Shown: positions 11,701 through 24,311 of the stretch, one piece after another | Position numbering within the stretch: the stretch's first letter is position 1 | Layout: each line of letters opens with the position of its first letter | Program-made: the position numbers and the translations under genes | The notes under the pieces: generated by a model | Database searches by the model: none | What the model was told of the DNA's origin: nothing | The model's input: only the letters and a program-made list of their open reading frames with translations | Assembly (NCBI GenBank): GCA_028751875.1 | Contig: CM054157.1 | Location: 1,444,246-1,508,245 of the forward strand | Direction of reading: 5' to 3' | DNA from: Rapana venosa | Taxonomy: Eukaryota > Mollusca > Gastropoda > Neogastropoda > Muricidae | Length of the DNA: 64,000 nt

Positions 11701-12903
11701 TGGTGGTTCAAAAGTCCTCTCCAATGGTGGTGGTTCAAAAGTCCTCTCCAATGGTGGTGCTTCAAAAGTCCTCTCAGATGGTTGTGGTTCAAAAGTCCTC
11801 TCAGATGGTTGTGGTTCAAAAGTCCTCTCAGATGGTTGTGGTTCAACAGTCCTCTCCAATGGTGGTGGTTCAAAAGTCCTCTCAGATGGTTGTGGTTCAA
11901 AAGTCCTCCCCAATGGTGGTGGTTCAAAAGTCCTCTCAGATGGTTGTGGTTCAAAAGTCCTCTCCAATGGTGGTGGTTCAAAAGTCCTCTCCAATGGTGG
12001 TGGTTCAAAAGACCTCTCCAATGGTGGTGGTTCAAAAGTCCTCTCCAATGGTGGTGGCTCAAAAGTCCTCTCCAATGGTGGTGGCTCAAAAGTCCTCTCA
12101 GATGGTTGTGGTTCAAACTGGCTCCATCAGACTGCAGCCTCAGTGCTCTCACCCCTTGGCTATCGTCCCCCCATGGTTGTTTTTATTTTATTCTTTTATT
12201 TTCAGGATAATGGAATAAGCACTCATGTGCTTTTTTACAATCAGTCCCCCTGTGTATGCAGTTTTGTAAATTTTGTCATCCATTCCCACCGGCACACAAT
12301 GGCCTACTCTTCCAAAAAGCGGAATGGGTTTTGTCATGTGTGCAAGATGTTCTGCGTGTGTTCACACACGGGACCTTGGTTTATAGTCTCACCCAAAGGA
12401 TAACTAGTGTGTCTTTGTGGTATGTTGCAGAGAATGCCCGGCAGATGTGATGTGCTGTCGTTTTTCACCAGACGGAAGTCATTTGGCTGTGGGGCTGTGT
12501 GATGGGTCCATCAAAGTGAGTCTGGCAGTTGTACAGATCTATGATTTCCTCTTTTCCTTCATCTTTTGATATTTTTTAAAGATTTTTTTTTTTAATCCTT
12601 CCTTTACATGTTGTAGTTTGGTGTTCCCACATTTCAGCTGTGTGGGTGTGTGGGTGTGTGGGTGGGTGTGTGGGTGTGTGTTTGTGTATTCATTCAATGT
12701 TTTTAAATTATTTCTGCTGTGTTAGAGTACTTCTTTGTTAGAATTTAAATTTTTTTTTTTTTACTGTGAACTACATGTGCTTTGAGCTTTTGATACAGAT
12801 TATGAAGTAGTGGTAGTGTGTGTGGGGGTGGGGGTGGGGGGAGGGAGTGGATTGTGGGGGGGGGGGGACGGCTGTTGGAAATCATCATCATACATCACCT
12901 GCA

Positions 12904-12954
<51 letters not shown>

Positions 12955-15113
12955 ACCACTACCACCCCCATCATCATTATCATCATCATCCCACCCCCAC
13001 CACGATCATCATTATCATCAGAATCATCATCATTGTTAGTACCATTACTGTCAGTTATTATTGATTATCATGATCATCTGGGAGACCATGTCAGTCACTG
13101 CCTGTGTTGTCATGTTCAGATCTTTGGCATGAACAGCACCCAGACGCTGTACAGTCTGACTGATGACGACACTACCGCCAGTCGGCTGCCTGTCACCCAG
13201 ATCCGCTTTCTGTCTGACGACCAAGGGCCGCAGCACTCCTATCAACACAGAATGATGGCCTGTTGTGAGTTGTTAATGTGTGTGTGCAGGGGGGAGGGGG
13301 GGGGGACATGTCAGAGTACAAACAAATGGACAGCCACATAAGAAGACAAACTAGTTTTGGTCTGTTTCATGCTGAAAACTGACATGCGTGTGCTTACAGA
13401 CTTGTGCGTGTCAAAAAAACCCCATGACAATTGAAAATTGGAAAGAGCCGGTAGATACCTCTGGACTGTCCTGGCAAAATTGGTAGATTGAAGTCTTAAC
13501 TGTATCCCTGAAGGTGGAATGCAGCTACCTCAATTAACAGTCTCATAATTATGCAAAATCTCACCCTTGGTGAACCTCGGAACTCTAACCAAAGAACAAC
13601 ACCCCTCCCCCTCTAAAAAAAAACATACCCCCAAAATTAAAAACAAAAAAAAAGACCACCATCACTTTGTGAAGCATATGTGAGAGTATATAATTTTGTG
13701 AGAGTATATAATGCGAGAGCACATACATGAGTTATCCCAAGCTAACTGCCATTAGTTCTCATGCTGTAATCTGACCATCGGTATGGTATATGATCCTAGA
13801 TGCTCAAAATATCATTACATGTTACAGTTGATTTACAATCAGCCCAAGCCTGGTCAATATTCTCCTTCTCAGATGCATCAGGACTGGTGAAGTTCTGGCA
13901 CTACACGTCAGGCAAATGTCTGCACACCATCAACGAGCTTCGACAAACCCTGGCCCTCTCCATCAACCCAGAGGGCAGCCATTTCTTGACCGCTGGAGCC
14001 AGCACCCAGATCCACCTGTATGACCTGGAGACCAAGCAGAAGGTCAACACCATGGAGCCAAGGTCAGTGTCCTAATTAGCTGCTGGAACTTGGATCTGCG
14101 AGTGTTGCTGTGTAAATCTTGTCAGTGCTGTAGTATTCTAGCTGTGAGAATTCTGATCTACGAGTGTTGCTGTGTAAATCTTGTCAGTGCTGTAGTATTC
14201 TAGCTGTGAGAATTCTGATCTACGAGTGTTGCTGTGTAAATCTTGTCAGTGCTGTAGAAGTATTCTGGTTGCTAGAAGTGTGTTGAGTATTTTGGTCAGT
14301 GTTTGAACATTTCCTGTTCTGTAGCATTGTTGACAATGAAAAACAGGTTAGTGCTGCGGATACTTGGAAAATTTTCAGTAAAAAAAAGCCTTAAAGTAGA
14401 ATAAATGGCGGTTGTTGCCTGATAAACAAACAAACACAACAACAAAAAGAGAGACTGGTAAAAAAAAAATGCTCAGAGGCCTCAGCTCATAACTTTTCTT
14501 TAAATGTTTTAGCACACTAAGATCCATGCTAGTTTATCGAAAGGACAAAACTGCAGATCACAAACAGTAATTGTGAAGAATGGGTCAAGCATTGCACAGA
14601 GAAAAAAGTGATAATTATTATAGACACCAGATGAAAAGAGCATCCATGCTTTAAAAGACTTATAGCTAATAGGGGTAAACTACAGAGATTCTAGACACAA
14701 TAATCAATCTGTGATTTAAAAAAAAAATTCAGCCACCAAAGCAAACAAAAGTTTGGAGGACAGTTCAGAAAAGTATTGGAAATGTTGCAGAAAGCCTCAT
14801 CTGTGAAAGATGGTATTGTGATGTTGGAGACAATATCCAACTTCCAGCTGCAGCCCCTTCCCTAGACATGGCTTTAAGAGGATTGTGTGCAGAAGAGCAA
14901 AAGCCTTTGGTACATTTAAACTGATGACCCATGCAGAGTGGTGTTGTCATAGACATACAAGATTATTACTCTGAAAAGTGGTGCAGTTCTTAAGGTCATA
15001 TGAAACTCAGGACAGTTCATAGAAATGATGTGTAGATTCCATGTTGTATGAAGGTTATGTTGTACTATCTTTTTGTTGGGGGGAGGGGGGTAATATGCAG
15101 ATGAATATAAGTG

Positions 15114-15192
<79 letters not shown>

Positions 15193-18100
15193 AGCTTAAC
15201 TAGACCATTATGCGCCCGTAAGTGCATATCAGCTTCCTTTTCTAATCTTTAGGTAGAGTGTCAGTACTTTTGGAAAAGAGATCCTTTGAGCGTCTGTACA
15301 CTGTGTAAGAAAGGAGACATACCTCAAATTCATATAGCTCTGTGAACAAGGGACGAGTTTGTTGACTACTGCCACAGACTTTTAATATTCTGCAAGGTGT
15401 CATCCCTGAAAATTAATGGCTTCTGTGGTGGGCAGGGCTGTCAACTGGATTCTGGGAATAAGATTATGTCCCTAGTTGTGTCAAATGTTTACCTTTGAGG
15501 CATGAACTTTTGATGCTACTGCAGGGTGTCCTCACTAATGGTGACTGATTAAATGTCGTGTTTGCTGCCATGGTGTCATTGCCTGGACTGGGTGCAGCTG
15601 GTAAGTATGGTGCAGAAAAGACAGCATGCTTTGTGACTGCATGTTGGTGTTCTGAGGTAGCGGCGTAGAGTAGATGTGCGTGTGGACAACTGCAATCTCC
15701 TTCTTTGATGACGCTTTGGTTTAATACTAGGTGACCTAGTGAGAAATTCTACAGTCTCACACCGTGTGTGTGTGCTCTCACATCTTGTGTGATGATGTGT
15801 TGTTGCAGATCTTAAAATATTGTGTTGGTGACATTATGTTTACAATGGACAAACTTGTGGATGCATAATAGCGTTTCTTGAAGTATGTTTAGTCAATAGT
15901 TCTCACATTGGGCACTGTGTCATAAAATGGGTAATATGTTTTCACTAATAAATGTGTGCGGTGATGTGTCTTGCAGTGTATTTTCAGTTGTTCACACTCC
16001 ACAAAGGCACATAGTGATGATTCTTGCGGTGTGTCAGTGCTACTGTGCTCATGTTAGACGTGCAATGACTTGTACTACCCTGTTACAATAAACAAATTCA
16101 GCAGTTATTTTTGTTGTTCTGTGATCACATTTTTTCCATGAACAGCTACTTTTCAGCTATTTTACAGAATAACTGTCAGACTGTTGGGAAATGTTTTTTT
16201 CCCCATGAACACTGGCATTATCAGACCACATGGCCTTCACTTCAATTTGTGAATGCTTACATTGTTGTCTTCATACTATCAAAAACTCAACTCAGCTGTC
16301 TTCATCACCGCTGTTATTGGTAGGAGCTCCATGCAATGCCACCAGGGCTCTCCATCTCTCTCAGCTTCTGATGTGGTCTATAATCTCCAGTAGGCCTCCC
16401 AGACCACTGATCTCAGTGATGTTGGCAATGTAGGATGTTGGTGGTCTGCCTCTTTTCCTTCTGCCGTCATCAGATTCGTGTGTGTGTTTCTGTTTGCATG
16501 ACCAACGTATCCAAGTCATAATATAACTACAATATATATTATGACTTTGTCATATGGTCATTTGTGCTGCATTTTAAGCAAAGTTTATTCATTTTGATAT
16601 GTGAAGAACTCCAGTTCATACTTTTCTGAAGATTGTACATATTATCTGTAAAAAATGGTCAGTCCTATACAATGGTGAATAGTGTGTGATTGATACCTGT
16701 GAATGAGCATTTTGGTGGTGGCTTGAACCCATGCCATCAGATCACGAGCTCAATGCTTTTACCACTGGGCTATCCTGCCCCATTGCCCTAACTGCACTAT
16801 GCATGCTGATTTGGCTGTAAACAGCACTTACTACTCAACTCTTCTTCAATGGAAATATATTGCATTTTTGAAATCATGCACTATCCCTATGCCCACTGCC
16901 TGCACCAAAGTGGGCTTATGGTGAAGATTGCACTGCTTTGCTGTCCTGTAGATCACCTACAGCTGTCTGCTTGATTTCAATACATTAACAGAGCAGATTT
17001 GATCCCTCACTTTCTGTGGAATCTGAGTTGTGTGTGCAAAGTCACATCTGTACATGCTTTTTGCAGAGGAGCATGCATTTATACCTCTGTGGAAATAAGC
17101 CATGTTTTGTCCTGATTTGCAAAAGACATGCCAACATTTAAAAAAAATAGAAAATGCACCAACCCTTCTTTTTGCACAAAACCACGTCGGTTATGTTGTG
17201 TAAATATACATGTCACAGACTTGCTCCAAAAATAAAAGCTGATGATATTGGTACTGGTGTGACAATATTGTATTTTAAAACCAGCCTTGAGAATAATTAC
17301 TGCATAAAATATAGCTGTTAAAAGCTACAATGTGAATAAATCCATTTTGAGGATGCTGTGTATAGATTAATAACAGTACCTACCTGCTGTGTAGATAAAA
17401 CAGCACCCATGATGCTTGTAGATATGCACACTGAAGATTGCTGCATGCATAAAACCACATCAATATGTCATCTGTTTTAAAGACTGTTAGGTATAAAAGA
17501 AACTCACATTGATCATGCCATGTGTGCGAGTGGAGTCAGTAAAAATGTTAACTCCAGGGTAAAATCTAAAACTGGCATTTCCACGGTGGCACGATCCTGG
17601 ACTGTGAGATCATGGGTGCAATGCTCTAACCGCTAAGCTATCCAGCCCCCAATTTAGAAATATAGTACTTACTTAGGCCCATCACTCCCACTGGAGCATA
17701 GGCCGCCGACAACAGTCCGCCAGAGTTCTCTGTCCTGGGCTATTCTCTCCAGCTGTCTCCAGGTATATCCCATCTTCCTGGTTTCTGTCTCAAGGTCGCG
17801 TCGCCAGGTGTTTCTTGGCCTTCCTCTTTTTCGTTTTCCCTGGGGGTTCCATGATAGTGCCTGCCTTGTGATGTTGCTGGCTGGCTTTCTCAGGGTGTGC
17901 CCGATCCATCCCCATCTCCTGCGCCGGATTTCATTCTCGGCTGGCAGCTGGTTGGTACGTTGCCACAGGTCTGCGTTGCTGATGGTGTCGGGCCAGTGGA
18001 TCTGGAGGATTCGTCTCAGGCAGCTGTTGATGAAGGTCTGCACTTTCTTGATGGTGGTCTTTGTTGTCCTCCATGTCTCCGCTCCATATAGTAGGACTGA

Positions 18101-20666
18101 CTTGATGTTGGAGTTGAACAGCCTGATCTTTGTGTGGGTCAACACCACCTTGGAGCTACAGATGTTCTTCAGCTGCAAGTACGCTGCCCTCGCCTTGCCA
18201 ATTCTTGCTCTGACATCTGCGTCTGTGCCACTTTCATAATATTATCTATCAGATGGGGGGGGGGGGGGGGGGGGCAGGATAGCCTAGTGGTTAGAACGTT
18301 GAGCTCATGATCTGATGGCCCGGTTTTGAACCTCCACTGAAAAGTAACATTACTTCTGCTTTGTACACGACTCTTTCCCTGTTCTTTGTTTGCATTGTTT
18401 TCATCTTTCACTTACAAGGAGTTTGGTGTGTGAACAGTGTGTGGAGTGATTTGACTTCTTCATTTCAGAAGATTTGCCACTGTGCAAGTTTCATTTACGA
18501 TTATGATGATAACAGTGATGATGACAATGATGATGGTATGTCATCATCATGTTATGAGGATGATGTCAAATGGCATAAAATGTGGTGTGACAGTGATGCA
18601 ACTTCACAATTGGACAGTGACCTAACAGCCATGCAACAGTGATGATATACAGTTGTGTCACTATGGCAATGTGTGACAGCACTTCAATCACATATGCAGC
18701 TGGGGAGATTATTTTGATGCATTCTGAAAATCTTACATTGGGGACAAAATAGCCTAGTGTTGGGTGTTAAGCTCGCAGTCTGACAGCCCACTGATGCACT
18801 TGTTCAAGGAGATTTAACATCAGTAAATACTCCACTCCCCTGAAAGTCCTTCAGATGAGAATATGAACCTCCCCTGTGGGAATACTTGGGGCCTGTCAGT
18901 ATAAATAGAACCCCTACTGTCGGGAAATTCTGTGCTAGGAATTTGCTCTTTTCTATCCCTCTTTTTGTTTCTGCCTTGTGCCATTTCTTCCTAACACCAC
19001 CTTCTCATGTATGTTCTGCCTTCTAGGTCCATTCTCCTGCCTTTATTCCAGAGAGACTTAAAGGATAACACCCATGCCAAAGTCCGATGCGCTGGGCCTG
19101 ACTTGTCAGGTGGTTAACTGCAGCGTAACACATTTGTGCAATAGTTGCTGTCTGAGTGTTCGAAGAAGAAGACTATAAGCAGAATATCTTGTGCACATAT
19201 CAAAACCTGTTCTGTCTTTTGGGAAAGTAGGCCATTATATGCTGGTAGGAACAGACGACAAAATGTTAAAAATGTATGCACACTGGTGTCATGTTTAGAC
19301 ATCATCACTGAAGTCAGAATGCAGCTACCTTAATGGTGGGCAAAAACAGTTGCATAACCCAAATGTCTCACCACTGGTGAAGCTCTGAGCTGTAGCTGAG
19401 GAACCCCCCCCCCCCCCCCCCCCAAACTTCATTCATTCAGTCATTCATTCAGTCAGTCAGTCAGTCAGTCAGTCAGTCAGTCAGTCATTCGGGAATGTTG
19501 TTATGGCACATTCCCCAAAGTTTTGCATATGCAGCTATTTTTGCCCACCATGAAGGTAGCTAGCTATGTGCCAACTTCAGAGTGTCTAGACAAGATACCC
19601 TGGGGTCACCCAGAATATGCACTCTGTCTCACTTATTCCACTGGAAGGCACAGTGAGACCATAACCACACAATGGATGAGAAGTTTGCACGTATGACTGT
19701 TTTCCACTATGACACTATGTAGGCAGCCATACTCTGACTTCAGCATAGTTGGTTTTTGTCTGTTAAAGAAGAGTGCTGGGTGTTATGTAACAAGCTTGTC
19801 ATGGCTGAAAACTGTTTCAGCATAACATTTGAAAATGTAACAACATTATAATGAAGGCCTTGGCACTTGCCTTTATATATTTATTTATTCTTTTATATAT
19901 TGAGTATAATGGAATAAGCACTCGTGTGCTTTCTTACATCCAGTCCCCATGTGTATGTGGTTTTGCAAATTTTGTTATCTGTTCCCACCAGCACACAATG
20001 GCCTACTCTTTTGAAAAGCGGAACAGGAATTAACGTGTGTGCAAGATGTTCTGCGTGCGTTCACACATGGGACGTTGGTTTATAGTCTCATCTGAAGGAC
20101 TTTTGGGGAGAGTGGAGTCTGCACTGATGTTAACTCCAGAGGAAATCTCCTCTTGAATGTGATTCGAACCCGGTTCATCAGGTTACGAGTGCAATATTCT
20201 AACCACTAGGCGATCCTGTCCCCTTTTGACAAGTGACTCAGCTTTTGGCTTCAGCCCAATTCTGGAATGTTACTGCTGTATTGCAGTGATGCACCAGAGA
20301 TATGTGAAGTGACAAAGATGTGTTGCTCTATCTGTGTTGCAATGATATACCAAAGATATGTAAAGTGACAGAGATGTGTTACCCAGGGTTGCAGTGATGC
20401 ACCAGAGATATGTGAAGGGACAAAGATGTGTTGCCCTGTGTTGCAGTGATGCACTAGAGATATGTGAAGGGACAAAGATGTGTTTGCTCTATCTCTGTTG
20501 CAGCGATGCACCAGAGATATGTGAAGTGACAAAGGCGTGTTGCTCTCTCTGTGTTGCAGTGAGAGCTTGGAGAGGATGGACGGCCATGTTTGTCGTGTGT
20601 TTGCCGTGCAGCATAACAGCAACCACCCTCATGTCTTCATTTCAGGAGGGTGGGATGACACTGTGC

Positions 20667-20736
<70 letters not shown>

Positions 20737-21724
20737 TCAGTTTAACATCTATTTATATCTGGTGATTATTACGAAAAAAAGAAATTCACTGTATGTGAGT
20801 GTTTGTGCGTGTGCTCAGAAGTTAGAGTATGGCTGCCTATATAGTGCAGTATCTGGAAAAAGTCATACATGCAAACTTTATTTATTTATTTATTTATTTT
20901 ATTATCAAAGATAATGGAATAAGCACTTATGTGCTTTTTAACATCCAGTCCCCGTGTGTATGCAGTTGTGTAAATTCTGTCATCTGTTCCCACCAGCACA
21001 CAATGGCCTACTCTTACAAATAGCGGAACAGGATTTAACATATGCGCAAAATGTTCTGCGTACATTCGCACACGGGGCTCGGTTTATAGTCTGCACTGTG
21101 GAGTCTGCACTGATGTTAACTCCAGGGGAAAATATCCCCTTGAACGGGAATCAAATCTGGGTCGTCAGATTGCCAGCGCAATGCTCTAACCACTATGCTA
21201 TCCCATCACCCCCCCCCCCCCCTTTTCATTTTGTGTGTGCATACAATCTCACAGTGATTCAGGTGTGCTGAGTGATACAGAGTGCATGTTCTGGGTGACC
21301 TCCAGAGTGTTAAGCTGGGAGATACATAACATTCTCTATTCATGTAAGAGTATAACCGGCAGATTGTACATTTCTGCAGAAAGCAAATCATTACTTGCTG
21401 TTGAATAACTGGTAGACACAGAGTGATAAAAGGAGAACAGAAAAGACTGAACAAAAATGTTGTTGTTCATTGTTTCAGTACTGGGATGACCGGCAGAAAC
21501 ATTCCATCAAGTGAGTGAGAAAGGGCTGGTACAGTTTGTACTGTTGGTGTGAAAAGGCAGTGTGAGATGCATGATCTAAAGCTTGCACGTTCTGCCTTCT
21601 TTAGTTTTTAATTGTTTTGTTTTGTTTGGTTTCTAGTTCTGTTTTTCTTTACTTCTCCTCCTTCTCATCATCATTGTTGTTAGATTCACTACCCTCCCTT
21701 CATCCTCTATTATATCATTGACTG

Positions 21725-21769
<45 letters not shown>

Positions 21770-24245
21770 ATCCTCCTCCTCCTTCTCATCATCATCACCT
21801 TCATTAGTAGCAATAGTAATAGCAGGAGGAGGAGGAAGAGTACTAGTAACAGTAGTAGTTTTGTTATTGTTGTTAAAATGCCTTGATTCCTGAGAAATGG
21901 TCTGTCACACATTCTTGTTAATTACCAGCTGTCTAAGAAATAAGATTTCAATCAAACTTGTCAGCCTAGGTCGTTTAAAGGGGTGTCCATTGTCAACATT
22001 TTCTGTTGAATTTGTTAACGGACAAGCACAACATGAAAGTACATAGTTTCTAAAAAGTGAATGAATAAAGAATAAAAGACATAATAAGTTTTCCATTGTA
22101 TAATTTTCTAAACAGAGTGAAAACAAGCCTAGGAAAAATTCTGTTGTTTGAAAGGTGGGTTATCTCATTGCTATGGCCGTTAAGTGCACATGTTATTGCT
22201 GGGGCAGCCAAGGGTTGATTTGTAAGAGTAATCCCAAACTTTTAAGCAAAGTTTCTGGTCATTAAATTTTTTTTCAATGGAAGCTATTTTTTTTATAGTA
22301 AATAAACTGTCTTCTAAGTGCATAGATGATCAGTCTCTGAAGGAAAGTATTTTTCTACGTTTTGTGTTGAACACAGTGATTGCCTGTGACTGTACAGGAA
22401 GTTCCATGGGCCCCACATATGTGGCGATGCTCTGGACATTGACCCGGGCCACAACCACATCTTGACGGGGTCGTGGAGGAAGAATGCGGTGCTGCAGATC
22501 TGGGACTTTGCCATGGCGGTGAAGATCAAGGACGTTCCTCAGGACTCCATCACTGACAGCAAGGTACAGACGGCTGCCGTCACTGGAACTGCAGCAGGCT
22601 GGCTGTTGTGGTGCAGTTTTGTGTCCCTCACTGTGGTGTGGTGTTTCTTATACAGAGATGGTAAGGTTGGGGAGGGGGGGGGGGGGGCGTGAAGAGTTAT
22701 TTCATCATTTGTTTAAAAAAAAAAATGGTGTTCAAATTTGTATCCTTGAGTCATGCCATTTGTGTCCCTAGCATACATGTGTATTGTTCTCCTTAACCGT
22801 TGTTTCTCACGGCAACGTTGTGTCTTTCACAATCATGGGTTGTGTTCCCTACAGAAAACTTGCTTCTATGTCTCTGAGAGCCTATTTGTGTCTTTCTTAA
22901 ATAAGGCTTTGCCGTTATCCTGAACTCTGAGTTTAGATGGCAGAGGTCAATGATGTTGCTGCTGCTGCTGATAAAACAGCTAATGATGAATACATTATTA
23001 ATTTTTCTCTGTTCATTGACCACAGCTCCAAGGTTCCCCAATGATGTATTCTGCCATTTTTGCCCACCATTAAGGTAGCCACCACGCATTCCAACTTCAG
23101 AGATGATATCTAAACATGACACCAGTGTGTATGTTTTTAAAAAAGCAACATTTTTTGTCATTCATTTTCTTACCATTAAAATGGCCTACTCTTCCAAAAG
23201 GCAGAACAGGTTTTAAGATGTGTGCAGGATGTTATACATGCATTCACACATGAGGCATTGGTTTACAAGTATAGTCTTAACTGAATGACTATCAGGGGAG
23301 TGGATTCAGTACTAAACTTAACTCCAGGGGAAAATCCCCTTCAACAGGCTCAGCCCTGCACCATGAAATTGCAAGAGCACCCCCCCCCCCCCTACCTCTC
23401 ACTACCCTTCCCCCCCCCCCCCCCCCCCCCCCCCCCCCATCCGCATTGTGCTCAAAGGCTGGTTGGCATATATGGCCGGTGATTATGATGAAGATGATGG
23501 GATATTGAAACAGCATTTTAACTTACAGCGTTGGCATGAATGTTCCAGTTCTTCTTGCATTGTGGTTGGTTGGCAGATATCATACATCAATATCATGAAG
23601 ATGATGATGATGATGAAGAAGATGATGATGATGATGATGATGTGATGATGATGATGATGATGATAATAATAATAATGTATGGAATTTATATAGCGCTGAA
23701 CCTTGTAAAGCAACAAATCAAAGCGCTGAGTTACTGAGTTAGCTGGACATAGTAGTCATTGAGTTAGATGGACATAGTCACTGAGTTGAATGGACCCAGT
23801 CATACTACATACTATGAACATAAATGTCAGTTTTAACCAACAAAAGAAAAAGAAACAGATGGCACACACACACACACACACACAGAGGAGAAAGTCAATC
23901 CTGACATGTGAGTCATCATCTTCATCATCATCATCATCTTCATGATATTTATGTATGATATCTGCCAACCAACCACAATGCAAGAAGAACTGGAACATTC
24001 ATGCCAACGCTGTAAGTTAAAATGCTGTTTCAATATCCCATCATCTTCATCATAATCACCGGCCATATATAATGATGATACAGCAGGGTACTGATAATGA
24101 CAAGGTGAAGGATACTGTTGCAGCTGTACTGTGCACAATGGCTGGGCAAGGACAGCATCATGTGTGGGGGTAACGACCACAACATGGCACGCATGATTGA
24201 TCGTGGCACGCTCAATGTAAGTCACATGTCAGGATTGACTTTCTC

Positions 24246-24311
<66 letters not shown>

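Larger units (their letters stand above)
3208..12430 (+). other. WD40 gene intron 1, repeat-filled
   Basis: A 9.2-kb intron with no coding exon that I can see. It holds poly-G (about 3388-3410), GTA/GTG repeats (3590-3650), a TTAA-flanked MITE, poly-C (4553-4570), dense (CA)n/(CAGA)n (5440-5890), several SINEs, and the 27-bp minisatellite at 10.4-12.1 kb. Confidence 0.8.

Noticed and set aside
10469..12403. A 644-codon plus-strand frame of S-N-G-G-G-S-K-V-L repeats, and long open frames on both strands at the same place
   Set aside because: All arise from a 27-bp (multiple of three) minisatellite inside intron 1 of the WD40 gene; several frames are open simultaneously and none has a start region or splice signals of its own.
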